Notes under the pieces: generated by a model | Told to the model about the DNA's origin: nothing | The model's input: the letters and a program-made list of their open reading frames with translations, nothing else | The model's database searches: none | Translations under genes and position numbers: made by a program | Shown here: in pieces, positions 56,828-64,000 of the stretch | Layout of the letters: every line of letters begins with the position of its first letter | Position numbering within the stretch: the stretch's first letter is position 1 | Origin: Vibrio gangliei | GTDB lineage: Bacteria; Pseudomonadota; Gammaproteobacteria; Enterobacterales; Vibrionaceae | Assembly (NCBI RefSeq): GCF_026001925.1 | Contig: NZ_AP021869.1 | Location: 62,001-126,000 of the forward strand | Direction: 5' to 3' | Length of the DNA: 64,000 nucleotides

Positions 56828-57295
56828 TTACTCAATCACAACAAGTGGTTGATCAAACTCAACAGGTTGGCCGTCTTCCACTAGGATAGCTTTAACCACA
56901 CCTGATTTGTCTGCTTCGATTTGGTTCATCATTTTCATCGCTTCAACGATGCAAAGTGTTTGACCTTCTTTAACCGTTTGGCCAACTTCGATGAAAGATT
57001 TCGCTTCAGGGCTTGGAGAGCGGTAGAAAGTACCCACCATTGGCGATAGGACTTTGTGACCGGTTTCTACTGCTGCCGCTGGAGCCGGTGCTGCTTCTTC
57101 AGATACTGCTGGAGCCGGTGCAGCCGCAGGCGCTGCTTGAGCTGGTGCTACAGAGTATTGAACTGGAGCCGCAGGAGCCGCTTGATTGCTGTAGCGGTTG
57201 ATGCGTACTGATTCTTCACCTTCAGAGATTTCAAGTTCAGCAATACCAGATTCTTCTACTAATTCGATAAGCTTCTTGATTTTACGAATATCCAT
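56828..57295 (-). CDS. accB: Acetyl-CoA carboxylase biotin carboxyl carrier protein
   Basis: AccB carries biotin on Lys121 in the motif VEAMKMM, attached by BirA. The 155-aa protein (E. coli 156) has an N-terminal segment [20 protein letters not shown], then an Ala/Pro linker (about residues 39-76), and the biotinyl domain. It is the first acc gene, 104 bp downstream of aroQ. Confidence 0.97.
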   Translation of the reverse strand: MDIRKIKKLIELVEESGIAELEISEGEESVRINRYSNQAAPAAPVQYSVAPAQAAPAAAPAPAVSEEAAPAPAAAVETGHKVLSPMVGTFYRSPSPEAKSFIEVGQTVKEGQTLCIVEAMKMMNQIEADKSGVVKAILVEDGQPVEFDQPLVVIE

Positions 57296-57399
57296 AATAT
57301 GTTCTCTATTAGTTTAATAATTCATGTCCAAACAATAGCTTGGCTACCGTTTATGTGTTAGCAAGACAAGTTGACTTGCTGATATCGAAGACGAGTGCA

Positions 57400-57855
57400 C
57401 TAAGCCGATGCTTGGCTTAAGTGTGCGTGCGCCGCCGACAGTGCAAATTGATAACCTTGAGCGCCCAAGCCGCAGATCACGCCCACTGCCTTATCTGATA
57501 GATAGGAGTGATGGCGAAAAGGTTCCCGCGCATGTACGTTCGATAGGTGAACTTCAATGAAAGGAATATTAACCCCAAGCAGGGCATCACGCAGTGCAAC
57601 ACTGGTATGGGTAAACGCCGCAGGGTTGATAATGATGAAATCGATGCTGTCGTGTGCCGCATGAATCGCTTCAATCAATTCATATTCACGATTCGACTGA
57701 AGGTGCGACAGTTGGATGCCTAAGTCTTTGGCTTGTGCTTCCAAGCGAGCAACAATATCGGTCAATGTATTCGAACCATAATGCGTCGGTTCACGTAACC
57801 CGAGCAAATTAAGATTCGGTCCGTTTAAGACAAGAACTCGTAATTTTGCTGACAT
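57400..57855 (-). CDS. aroQ: 3-dehydroquinate dehydratase, type II
   Basis: AroQ makes 3-dehydroshikimate in the shikimate pathway by the type II mechanism. The 151-aa protein has [17 protein letters not shown] with the lid-loop Arg and Tyr, [17 protein letters not shown], and the [17 protein letters not shown] motif with catalytic His. The ATG at 57855 begins [14 protein letters not shown]. It precedes accBC, an arrangement common in Vibrio and Pseudomonas. Confidence 0.96.
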   Translation of the reverse strand: MSAKLRVLVLNGPNLNLLGLREPTHYGSNTLTDIVARLEAQAKDLGIQLSHLQSNREYELIEAIHAAHDSIDFIIINPAAFTHTSVALRDALLGVNIPFIEVHLSNVHAREPFRHHSYLSDKAVGVICGLGAQGYQFALSAAHAHLSQASA

Positions 57856-58152
57856 TGTGTGGCTAATATCCGTTAAATTGAATGTAAAATGCATCATGTC
57901 ATATTTTTGATGCTTTGCTAAGTAAGATAGCAAAAAAATTGACCATGCATATACTAATTTCGCTAATTATAGCGAATTCAACGCAAATCGCAGCAAATTA
58001 CTGGTCTAATGAGGTTTAAATCGATTTTCGGAGGCTCGTAACTCGTAGCTCGATATTGATGTGGAATGCTTATCGACAATGTTGAAATTCAGATCGCTTT
58101 TAAAAATTTCCATTATAAAAGTATTAAAACCTATACCTTAGTCTGATGATTT

Positions 58153-58224
58153 TTCTCTAATTCTCTAATTCTCTAATTCTCTAATTCTCTAATTCTCTAA
58201 TTCTCTAATTCTCTAATTCTCTAG
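58153..58224. repeat. 8-bp tandem repeat, 9 units
   Basis: Nine head-to-tail units of TTCTCTAA (the last TTCTCTAG) lie in a non-coding region. The 571-bp gap 57856-58426 has no gene apart from repeats and the acs terminator. Confidence 0.9.
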
Positions 58225-58253
58225 TGGAATTCTATGCGATGTTTGAGAAAGTT

Positions 58254-58277
58254 TTTTGCTTTTGCTTTTGCTTTTGC
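58254..58277. repeat. 6-bp tandem repeat, 4 units
   Basis: Four units of TTTTGC lie immediately before the 7-bp array. Confidence 0.85.
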
Positions 58278-58282
58278 TTTTT

Positions 58283-58331
58283 CGAGACACGAGACACGAG
58301 ACACGAGACACGAGACACGAGACACGAGACA
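58283..58331. repeat. 7-bp tandem repeat, 7 units
   Basis: Seven units of CGAGACA are followed by CGTAGCGCCCGAG. It is the CTCGT/CGAGA repeat family in tandem form, placed just downstream of the acs terminator. Confidence 0.9.
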
Positions 58332-58356
58332 CGTAGCGCCCGAGAACCGAGCAACG

Positions 58357-58383
58357 AAAAAACCGCAGCCTAAGCCACGGTTT
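58357..58383 (-). terminator. acs terminator
   Basis: AAACCGCAGC and GCCACGGTTT arms (two internal mismatches), with six T on the minus strand, lie 43 bp after acs. The layout is nearly the same as the accC terminator. Confidence 0.78.
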
Positions 58384-58426
58384 CTGTCGTTGATTTTTAC
58401 ACTTTAGATATAGCGATCGCTGCCGA

Positions 58427-60373
58427 TTACACCAAATTCGCTTTTTCTTCGATAAGCTTATCCACCACACTTGGGTCCGCTAGGGTCGAAGTATCGCCTA
58501 GGTTGCTGGTGTCACCCGTTGCAATCTTACGTAAGATACGGCGCATGATCTTACCGGAGCGAGTTTTCGGTAGTGAGTCCGTCCAGTGCAATACATCTGG
58601 CGTCGCGATGGGACCGATTTCTTTACGTACCCAGTCTTTTACTTCTTTGTGCAATTCTGCGGATGGGAATTCGCCATCATTAAGCGTGATGTAGGCGTAA
58701 ATCGCTTGGCCTTTAATGTCGTGTGGAATACCCACTATCGCCGCTTCAGCAATTTTATCAAATGCCACCAGAGCCGATTCAATTTCTGCGGTACCCATGC
58801 GGTGACCTGATACGTTTAATACATCATCGACACGGCCTGTGATCCAGTAGTAACCATCTTCATCTCGACGCGCACCATCACCTGTGGTGTAAACGCCTTT
58901 AAAAGTAGAGAAGTAAGTCTGCTCAAAACGTTCATGATCGCCATAAATGGTGCGCATTTGACCTGGCCATGAATCGGTGATCACAAGGTTACCTTCGGTC
59001 GCGCCTTCCAGTGGGTTGCCTTCGTTATCGAGCAGTGCTGGTTGTACGCCAAAGAATGGGCGAGTCGCAGAACCCGGTTTGAGCTCGGTCGCGCCTGGTA
59101 ATGGCGTGATCAAAATACCGCCTGTTTCCGTTTGCCACCAAGTATCGACAATTGGGCAGCGCTCATCACCGATGGTTTTGTAATACCACTCCCACGCTTC
59201 TGGGTTAATGGGTTCACCTACCGAACCCATCACGCGTAAGCTCGAACGAGACGTGCCTTTAATCGCTTCATCGCCTTTTGCCATCAGAGCACGAATCGCG
59301 GTTGGCGCGGTGTATAAAATGCTGACTTGATGTTTATCCACCACTTCACTCATGCGGCTAGTGTTAGGGTAGTTTGGCACGCCTTCAAATAAGATGGTTT
59401 TCGCGCCGTTCGATAACGGGCCGTATACCAAGTAAGTGTGACCTGTGATCCAACCTACGTCAGCGGTACACCAGAACACATCGCCCGGTTGATAGTCGAA
59501 TACATATTTAAACGTCATGGTGGAATATACTAAGTAGCCACCTGTGGTATGCAATACACCTTTAGGTTTACCGGTTGAGCCAGAAGTGTAAAGAATAAAT
59601 AGTGGATCTTCAGCGTTCATTGGCTCGGGAGCACACTCAGGAGAGGCTTGCTCTGCGGCTTCGTGCCACCAAATATCACGCTCGCTATTCCATTCCACTT
59701 GCCCGCCAGTGCGTTGGAAAACCACCACGCTACGCACATCAGTTTCTGGGTTTTGTAGTGCTTTATCTACGTTGGCTTTTAATGGCACAGCACGTCCGCC
59801 TCGAATACCTTCATCCGCGGTGATCACGACTTTGGCATTCGAATCAATAATGCGGCCTGCCAAAGCATCTGGTGAGAAGCCACCAAAGACCACGGTATGA
59901 ATCGCGCCAATACGGGTACACGCTAGCATAGCCACAGCGGCTTCTGGCACCATTGGCATGTAAAGACACACCACATCGCCTTTTTTCACGCCTTGTGATT
60001 TAAGTACGTTTGAGAAGCGGCATACTTTGTCATGCAATTGATTGAAGGTAATTTGAGCGTCATCTTTCGGGTCATCGCCTTCCCAAATAATCGCGACTTC
60101 ATCACCACGTTCGGCAAGATGGCGGTCAATACAGTTCGCCGATACGTTCAATTGGCCATCTTCAAACCATTTAATATCAATGTTGCCTGGCTCAAACGAG
60201 GTGTTTTTCACTTGGGTGAATGGCTTAATCCAATCCACGATTTTGCCGTGTTTGCCCCAGAAACCTTGCGGATCATTGACAGACTCTTGGTACATGGAGA
60301 GATAAGTTTCATTATCAGCATGGGTTTGTTTAAGAATGTTGTCTTTGACAGGATGAATATGCACTTCACTCAT
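58427..60373 (-). CDS. acs: Acetyl-CoA synthetase
   Basis: Acs activates acetate to acetyl-CoA through acetyl-AMP. The 648-aa protein (E. coli 652) has the P-loop [26 protein letters not shown], and the C-terminal catalytic lysine in [18 protein letters not shown], the usual regulatory acetylation site. The common partners actP and yjcH are not in this window. Instead an exonuclease and a CBS/DUF294 gene lie upstream. Confidence 0.97.
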   Translation of the reverse strand: MSEVHIHPVKDNILKQTHADNETYLSMYQESVNDPQGFWGKHGKIVDWIKPFTQVKNTSFEPGNIDIKWFEDGQLNVSANCIDRHLAERGDEVAIIWEGDDPKDDAQITFNQLHDKVCRFSNVLKSQGVKKGDVVCLYMPMVPEAAVAMLACTRIGAIHTVVFGGFSPDALAGRIIDSNAKVVITADEGIRGGRAVPLKANVDKALQNPETDVRSVVVFQRTGGQVEWNSERDIWWHEAAEQASPECAPEPMNAEDPLFILYTSGSTGKPKGVLHTTGGYLVYSTMTFKYVFDYQPGDVFWCTADVGWITGHTYLVYGPLSNGAKTILFEGVPNYPNTSRMSEVVDKHQVSILYTAPTAIRALMAKGDEAIKGTSRSSLRVMGSVGEPINPEAWEWYYKTIGDERCPIVDTWWQTETGGILITPLPGATELKPGSATRPFFGVQPALLDNEGNPLEGATEGNLVITDSWPGQMRTIYGDHERFEQTYFSTFKGVYTTGDGARRDEDGYYWITGRVDDVLNVSGHRMGTAEIESALVAFDKIAEAAIVGIPHDIKGQAIYAYITLNDGEFPSAELHKEVKDWVRKEIGPIATPDVLHWTDSLPKTRSGKIMRRILRKIATGDTSNLGDTSTLADPSVVDKLIEEKANLV

Positions 60374-60449
60374 GGGGCTCTCCTTGCTTGAGTTAGACTC
60401 AATGATTTGGATTTTTAAATTGTGTAGGGATGATTTGTTGTTATTGGTT

Positions 60450-60716
60450 TATACCCAAGTCACTTCAAGGTGCGAGTTTCAGCAAGATTAAAACAAGTTT
60501 TAGGCAAGGCAAATTGAATATGATCATAGTGATTCTATCTCTGTTCAATTTAACGCAGCATAAAGCTTGTTTTAACTTGCCCTTCGGGAGCTTCATCCAA
60601 GCCTTTATTCGGCGTCAGATTCGTTTGAAAGGTGCTTACATTCCTACGCGAATCTTCCTTGTTTAAAGACTTGGATGATAGCTCTGAATTCTGCACCTTG
60701 AAGTCACTTGGGTATA
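60450..60716. mobile_element. MITE-like element with 24-bp inverted ends
   Basis: TATACCCAAGTCACTTCAAG at 60450-60469 (continuing GTGC) is repeated inverted at 60693-60716, perfect over 24 bp and imperfect a few bases further. The interior of about 220 bp has no gene but internal complementarity (AAAACAAGTTTTAGGCAAG against GCTTGTTTTAACTTGCC). Target is probably TA. Confidence 0.8.
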
Positions 60717-60825
60717 TGTGTTTACTTTCTGCTCATCCGAATTTTTCTACAATTAGACTTTAGGCTTAGAGCTTGTAAATTAAGGGATTTTATCCGTGGT
60801 CCAGCCAGAAAATGCGAGCTCGATC

Positions 60826-60991
60826 TAATACCAATCGTACTAATTATCTGATCATCCTTGCTTGTTAAAAGGCTCGATAACGTCGTTGTAAATTTTGATT
60901 GTAGAATAACTACTTATCGAAAATTTTCTCCTTGTTCTCAAGCCTTTTTCCTTCGCAATTTCTGACCATCTAATTAGTGTGATTGGTATAA
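60826..60991. mobile_element. Second MITE-like element reaching into the exonuclease gene
   Basis: TAATACCAATCGTACTAATT (60826 on) and, inverted from 60991, TTATACCAATCACACTAATT form about 29-bp imperfect inverted ends of a 166-bp element. Its right end contains the last seven sense codons and stop of the exonuclease gene. Confidence 0.8.
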
Positions 60992-61629
60992 TGTTTTTTA
61001 TACGCCAAGCTTGGATTGGGTAAATGACCATAGGTGAGTCGCACATAAATCATGGCTGCGGTAATGGCGTCTTGCAGCGCATCATGTCGTTCTTGCAGTG
61101 GCAGTTCTAAGTGACGACAAATGGCTTCTAGGCTCAAGTCACAATAGGCATTAGGCAGCTGACGTTCGAGTTGCTCATGGTACAAGTGACTCACCTCGAT
61201 TAAAGGGTTAGGCAAGGGGAAACCAAAGTGTTTTTTATAAGCTCGGTCTAAAATCGTTTTGTCGTAACGAATGTGATAACCCACTAACGGTCGATTGCCT
61301 ATAAAGGCTAACAGCTTAGTTAACCCTTCTGGCTCGTTATAACCTTCGTTCAAATCATGGTGGCGCAATTGATGAATTTTGATCGATTGGCTCGTTAATG
61401 ATTTGGGCGCTTTGAATTTGATATGAAACGGCTCGCTGGTGACAATTTTATTGTTGATGATTTTGGTTGCGGCGACCGTAACCAGTTCAGCTTGTTGTGG
61501 GTTTAAGCTGGTGGTTTCGCAATCTAATGACACAAACTCGCCTTTTGGAATTGAGCCAAAGAGTGATTGATAAGGAGAATTGGCTAGGCGGTAGAACCAC
61601 CATAAACGCTGCAATCTATTCATAGGCAT
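60970..61629 (-). CDS. DEDDh-family 3'-5' exonuclease (DnaQ-like)
   Basis: The 219-aa protein has the exonuclease motifs SLDCETTSLNP (Exo I, Asp and Glu at about residues 34-36), VGYHIRYDKTILDRAY (Exo II), and ERHDALQDAITAA (Exo III His and Asp). It is like the DNA polymerase III epsilon domain but separate from the replicative dnaQ. It overlaps the DUF294 gene by 1 bp (TAATG), so the two are translated together. Its C-terminal HYTNHTN comes from a MITE-like repeat. Confidence 0.87.
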   Translation of the reverse strand: MPMNRLQRLWWFYRLANSPYQSLFGSIPKGEFVSLDCETTSLNPQQAELVTVAATKIINNKIVTSEPFHIKFKAPKSLTSQSIKIHQLRHHDLNEGYNEPEGLTKLLAFIGNRPLVGYHIRYDKTILDRAYKKHFGFPLPNPLIEVSHLYHEQLERQLPNAYCDLSLEAICRHLELPLQERHDALQDAITAAMIYVRLTYGHLPNPSLAYKKHYTNHTN

Positions 61630-63530
61630 TACTCACGGATCTGATAGTGATAGCCGAGCCATTGTTTGAACTTTTTCACCACATGTAAGCTGTGACGTAG
61701 AAGATCACGTTCGGCTCGGTTTAGGGATTGCACATCCAATCGATTGTGGTTGTGTTGCTTGGCGAGTTGCTGTTCAAGTCGCCATTTTATAAAGAGCTTT
61801 AATGCTTCTGACAGGTTGTCGGCAGTGAGCGGCTCTAAAATGTGTTGGTTTTGTAGCTGCTCAATCCGCTCAAAAGTATTACTGCATATGACTTGGTGCT
61901 CTAAAGCTAAGGTTCGAATGCCATGGACGATAGGGAAAATGCCGCCTTGTTTAATATCAATGCCTTGCTTGTCTTGTTTTACTTGTCCAAAGAAGGTCAA
62001 TGGCACGGCAAACCCAAGCGCAGGCCGAGCAAATTCCATCAGTGCGATTTCATTATTGTGCAGCACTTGGTGTAAGTGCTGGTGTAATGGTGCGAGTAAC
62101 GACTCATTACCTGCGATGGCTCTGGCATCCGAAAAAATCGCCAATTTCATCACCGATTCTGGGTTGCTTTGTTGCGCCCAAGTTTGCAGGCACTTTTTCC
62201 AATCTAATTGATTCTTGACCCAATCTGGGTTATTCACCATGACTTTCCCCGGGCAAGGCGGGTAGCCGAGTTTTTGCAGCGCTGCGCTGAATGTTTCCAT
62301 CAACGGGCCGAATTGATGCCAATGCAGGCCATCTTTGACAATCAGCGCATTATCTTGGTCGGTTTTCAGAATTTGTTCGCCGCGACCTTCTGAGCCCAGA
62401 ACCACCAAACAACAGTGATCATGCAGATGCGCAGGCACAATCAATTCAAATGCTTTTTCCATGATTTGCTCGTTAATGGTCGAGATGAGCTCCATGATAA
62501 AGCGCGTGCGGATGCCATTGTGTTGCAGCGTTTGCACTAATTCTCGTTGTTGGCTGGCGGCTTGGTATAAATCGTCCAAATTATTGGCGTTGGCAATGCG
62601 TAGGGTGAGAACGTGCGAGTGGGTTGAAAAAGCGCTTAAAATTTGAGTGAGATGCAACATGCCAACGATTTGGCTGTCTTGTGTCACGGCAAGGCGTTTG
62701 CATTTATGGCGTGTCATGGTGATCATGGCATCGAACAGGTATTCCCCTTGTTCAACATGATGTACCGGAAAGCGAGCAATCTGTTCAACCGGGCTTTGTG
62801 GTGAATAGTTGTCTAACGTGATGGCGTGCAGCAAATCGGTACGCGTCACAATGCCAAAATTCAGCTTTTTCGCCGACTCTTGCTTCTTTGCTGGCTCTTG
62901 TTTGTTGGGCGATTCTTGGCTGGAAGACAATGTATTTGAATAGGACGATAAAACCGTTGCAGGCAAGGGAACGAGAGCCGCATCGGTGCCTTGTTGCTGC
63001 ATACGCTCGACCGTCTGTTTCAGGCTGGTTTGTGGCTCGATCACAAGCGCTGGGCTGTAGATGGCCTCATCGACTTTAGTCAGAATAAATTCGGCCAAAT
63101 TTTGTTGATTGTGCGCCAGTTCCATTGGTTGCTGGCGAGTAGACAGATTGCTATCAAAATAGGCCGCAAAATCGTGATTGGTTTGGTATAGATTGAGGAA
63201 TACTTTTCGTGGCAGTAAATACGCCAAAGTATCTTCTAAAGCGGTATATCTATGCTTGATTGCGCCATCCAATACGGCACGCACATCGAACATATCTTCA
63301 TGGGCATAATGGGCGAACACTTCTTTGCCATCATCGCTGGTTTCTTCAACGCCACCTTTGATCAGAATATACAAATGGCCGTCGCATTTTCCCGGGGTGA
63401 GTATGGTGTCGGATTGGCGAAAATAGGCGACATCAAGGCTTGAACGCAGCAAGGTTTGTTGTGCGGTCGATAAGCGATCAAATGGCGCTAATGTCATGTT
63501 GAATTTATCCGGCATAGCAACATCACTCAC
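61629..63530 (-). CDS. Cyclic-nucleotide-binding/CBS/DUF294 nucleotidyltransferase-like protein
   Basis: The 633-aa cytoplasmic protein has three parts. A cNMP-binding-like domain occupies about residues 15-130, and two CBS domains about 150-310. The DUF294 nucleotidyltransferase domain contains LGSEGRGEQILKTDQDNALI, the GS-x8-DxD pattern, followed by a DUF294 C-terminal domain. Related genes sit near acs and acetate uptake genes in Vibrio and Pseudomonas, suggesting a signalling role in carbon use. The activity is not established. Confidence 0.85.
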   Translation of the reverse strand: MSDVAMPDKFNMTLAPFDRLSTAQQTLLRSSLDVAYFRQSDTILTPGKCDGHLYILIKGGVEETSDDGKEVFAHYAHEDMFDVRAVLDGAIKHRYTALEDTLAYLLPRKVFLNLYQTNHDFAAYFDSNLSTRQQPMELAHNQQNLAEFILTKVDEAIYSPALVIEPQTSLKQTVERMQQQGTDAALVPLPATVLSSYSNTLSSSQESPNKQEPAKKQESAKKLNFGIVTRTDLLHAITLDNYSPQSPVEQIARFPVHHVEQGEYLFDAMITMTRHKCKRLAVTQDSQIVGMLHLTQILSAFSTHSHVLTLRIANANNLDDLYQAASQQRELVQTLQHNGIRTRFIMELISTINEQIMEKAFELIVPAHLHDHCCLVVLGSEGRGEQILKTDQDNALIVKDGLHWHQFGPLMETFSAALQKLGYPPCPGKVMVNNPDWVKNQLDWKKCLQTWAQQSNPESVMKLAIFSDARAIAGNESLLAPLHQHLHQVLHNNEIALMEFARPALGFAVPLTFFGQVKQDKQGIDIKQGGIFPIVHGIRTLALEHQVICSNTFERIEQLQNQHILEPLTADNLSEALKLFIKWRLEQQLAKQHNHNRLDVQSLNRAERDLLRHSLHVVKKFKQWLGYHYQIRE

Positions 63531-63590
63531 ACGATTACAAGAGTCTTGAGTGTGGCTATTTTCAATTGTGGACGCTAGACGACTTTGGTC

Positions 63591-63696
63591 TATATCTAAC
63601 TAACTTCAAGATGTGTTTCTCGTACTTGCTGGTGGAGTTTTCTATCGGCATTTATTCATTTGACGGAAAAAATCATCGTGAGATCACTTGGGTATA
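63591..63696. repeat. Degenerate copy of the 60450-type repeat
   Basis: TATATCTAACTAACTTCAAG (63591 on) and the inverted GATCACTTGGGTATA near 63683-63697 resemble the ends of the 60450-60716 element, with a shortened interior. The 258-bp gap 63531-63788 has no gene. Confidence 0.55.
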
Positions 63697-63788
63697 GATG
63701 GATTCGTTAGTGTAAAAAGGTGTGTTGTTAGCGGTGAGTCACAGGCATAATGGCGCTTTGTTTTTCAATGTTGTAGGCGAAATTTCCC

Positions 63789-64000
63789 ATGCTCACTCCT
63801 TCTCCTTTTGGTTGGATATCCCAATACTTCTTTGGTTTTTTCTTTGTGTACGGGGTGTACCTGCCTTTCTGGGGAATTTGGCTTTCAGAGCAAGGGGTGT
63901 CTGCGGCTGACATCGGGGTTTTACTTGGGCTCGGTTTTGCCACGCGTTGTGTGGTCAACTTGATGGTGACGCCTCGCTTACATAAAGTCGAACATCTACT
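63789..64000 (+). CDS. MFS transporter, HcaT type (3' end outside the window)
   Basis: The first 70 residues (MLTPSPFGWISQYFFGFFFV, VYLPFWGIWLSEQGVSAADI) are hydrophobic and resemble the start of E. coli HcaT, a 3-phenylpropionate or nucleoside-symporter-like MFS protein. The gene runs off the window end. Substrate unknown. Confidence 0.7.
   Translation, partial: MLTPSPFGWISQYFFGFFFVYGVYLPFWGIWLSEQGVSAADIGVLLGLGFATRCVVNLMVTPRLHKVEHL

Noticed and set aside
58283..58331. A possible CRISPR-like array of CGAGACA units
   Set aside because: Units are 7 bp and directly abutting with no spacers, and no cas genes are present. It is a simple tandem repeat.

Overview
The window is chromosomal DNA from a member of the Vibrionaceae, most likely a Vibrio. 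The evidence is the rRNA sequences, the gene order (an rrn operon followed by murB-birA-coaA, the tRNA-tuf-secE-nusG-rplKAJL-rpoBC block, rsd-nudC-hemE-yjaG-hupA, and aroQ-accBC-yhdT-panF-prmA-dusB-fis) and the protein sequences. I do not name a species.

Layout. 1-5655: a complete rRNA operon with its promoter, boxA sites, 16S, tRNA-Ile, tRNA-Ala, 23S, 5S, tRNA-Asp and terminator. 5726-10664: pssA-like, an acetyltransferase, murB, birA and coaA. 10830-24913: four tRNAs, tuf, secE, nusG, the L11/L1/L10/L7-L12 genes, rpoB and rpoC. 25009-29332: a drug/metabolite exporter (DMT/EamA) gene split by a 3,425-bp Tn7-like element. This element has 5-bp target duplications and TnsB-site-like ends but no transposition genes. 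It carries a LysE-type exporter, an AraC regulator, an antitoxin-like hybrid ORF and a YnfA-type membrane protein. 29394-32266: rsd, nudC, a candidate small RNA and hemE. 32380-37090: a four-gene efflux operon (outer-membrane factor, HlyD, two ABC-2 permeases) with no ATPase gene. 37074-40796: a UDG-superfamily protein, a D-2-hydroxyacid dehydrogenase, yjaG, hupA and a DUF1481 lipoprotein. 40860-43859: purHD.

44086-50553 looks like a decayed maltose/starch locus. It has an intact malI-type repressor, a 5'-truncated malY with no malX, a second DMT exporter broken by a frameshift and a nonsense codon, an AraC regulator, and a secreted alpha-amylase with two starch-binding repeats. MalI-like operators survive at two places.

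50617-57855 holds fis, dusB, prmA, panF, yhdT, accC, accB and aroQ on the minus strand. 57856-63788 is rich in small repeats and MITE-like elements around acs, a DEDDh exonuclease and a CBS/DUF294 protein. The window ends inside an MFS transporter of the HcaT type.

The least ordinary parts are the transposase-free Tn7-like cargo element, the decayed malI region, the ATPase-less ABC-2 exporter operon, the candidate antisense-oriented sRNA before hemE, and the intergenic repeat families. One of these repeats supplies the last codons of a gene.
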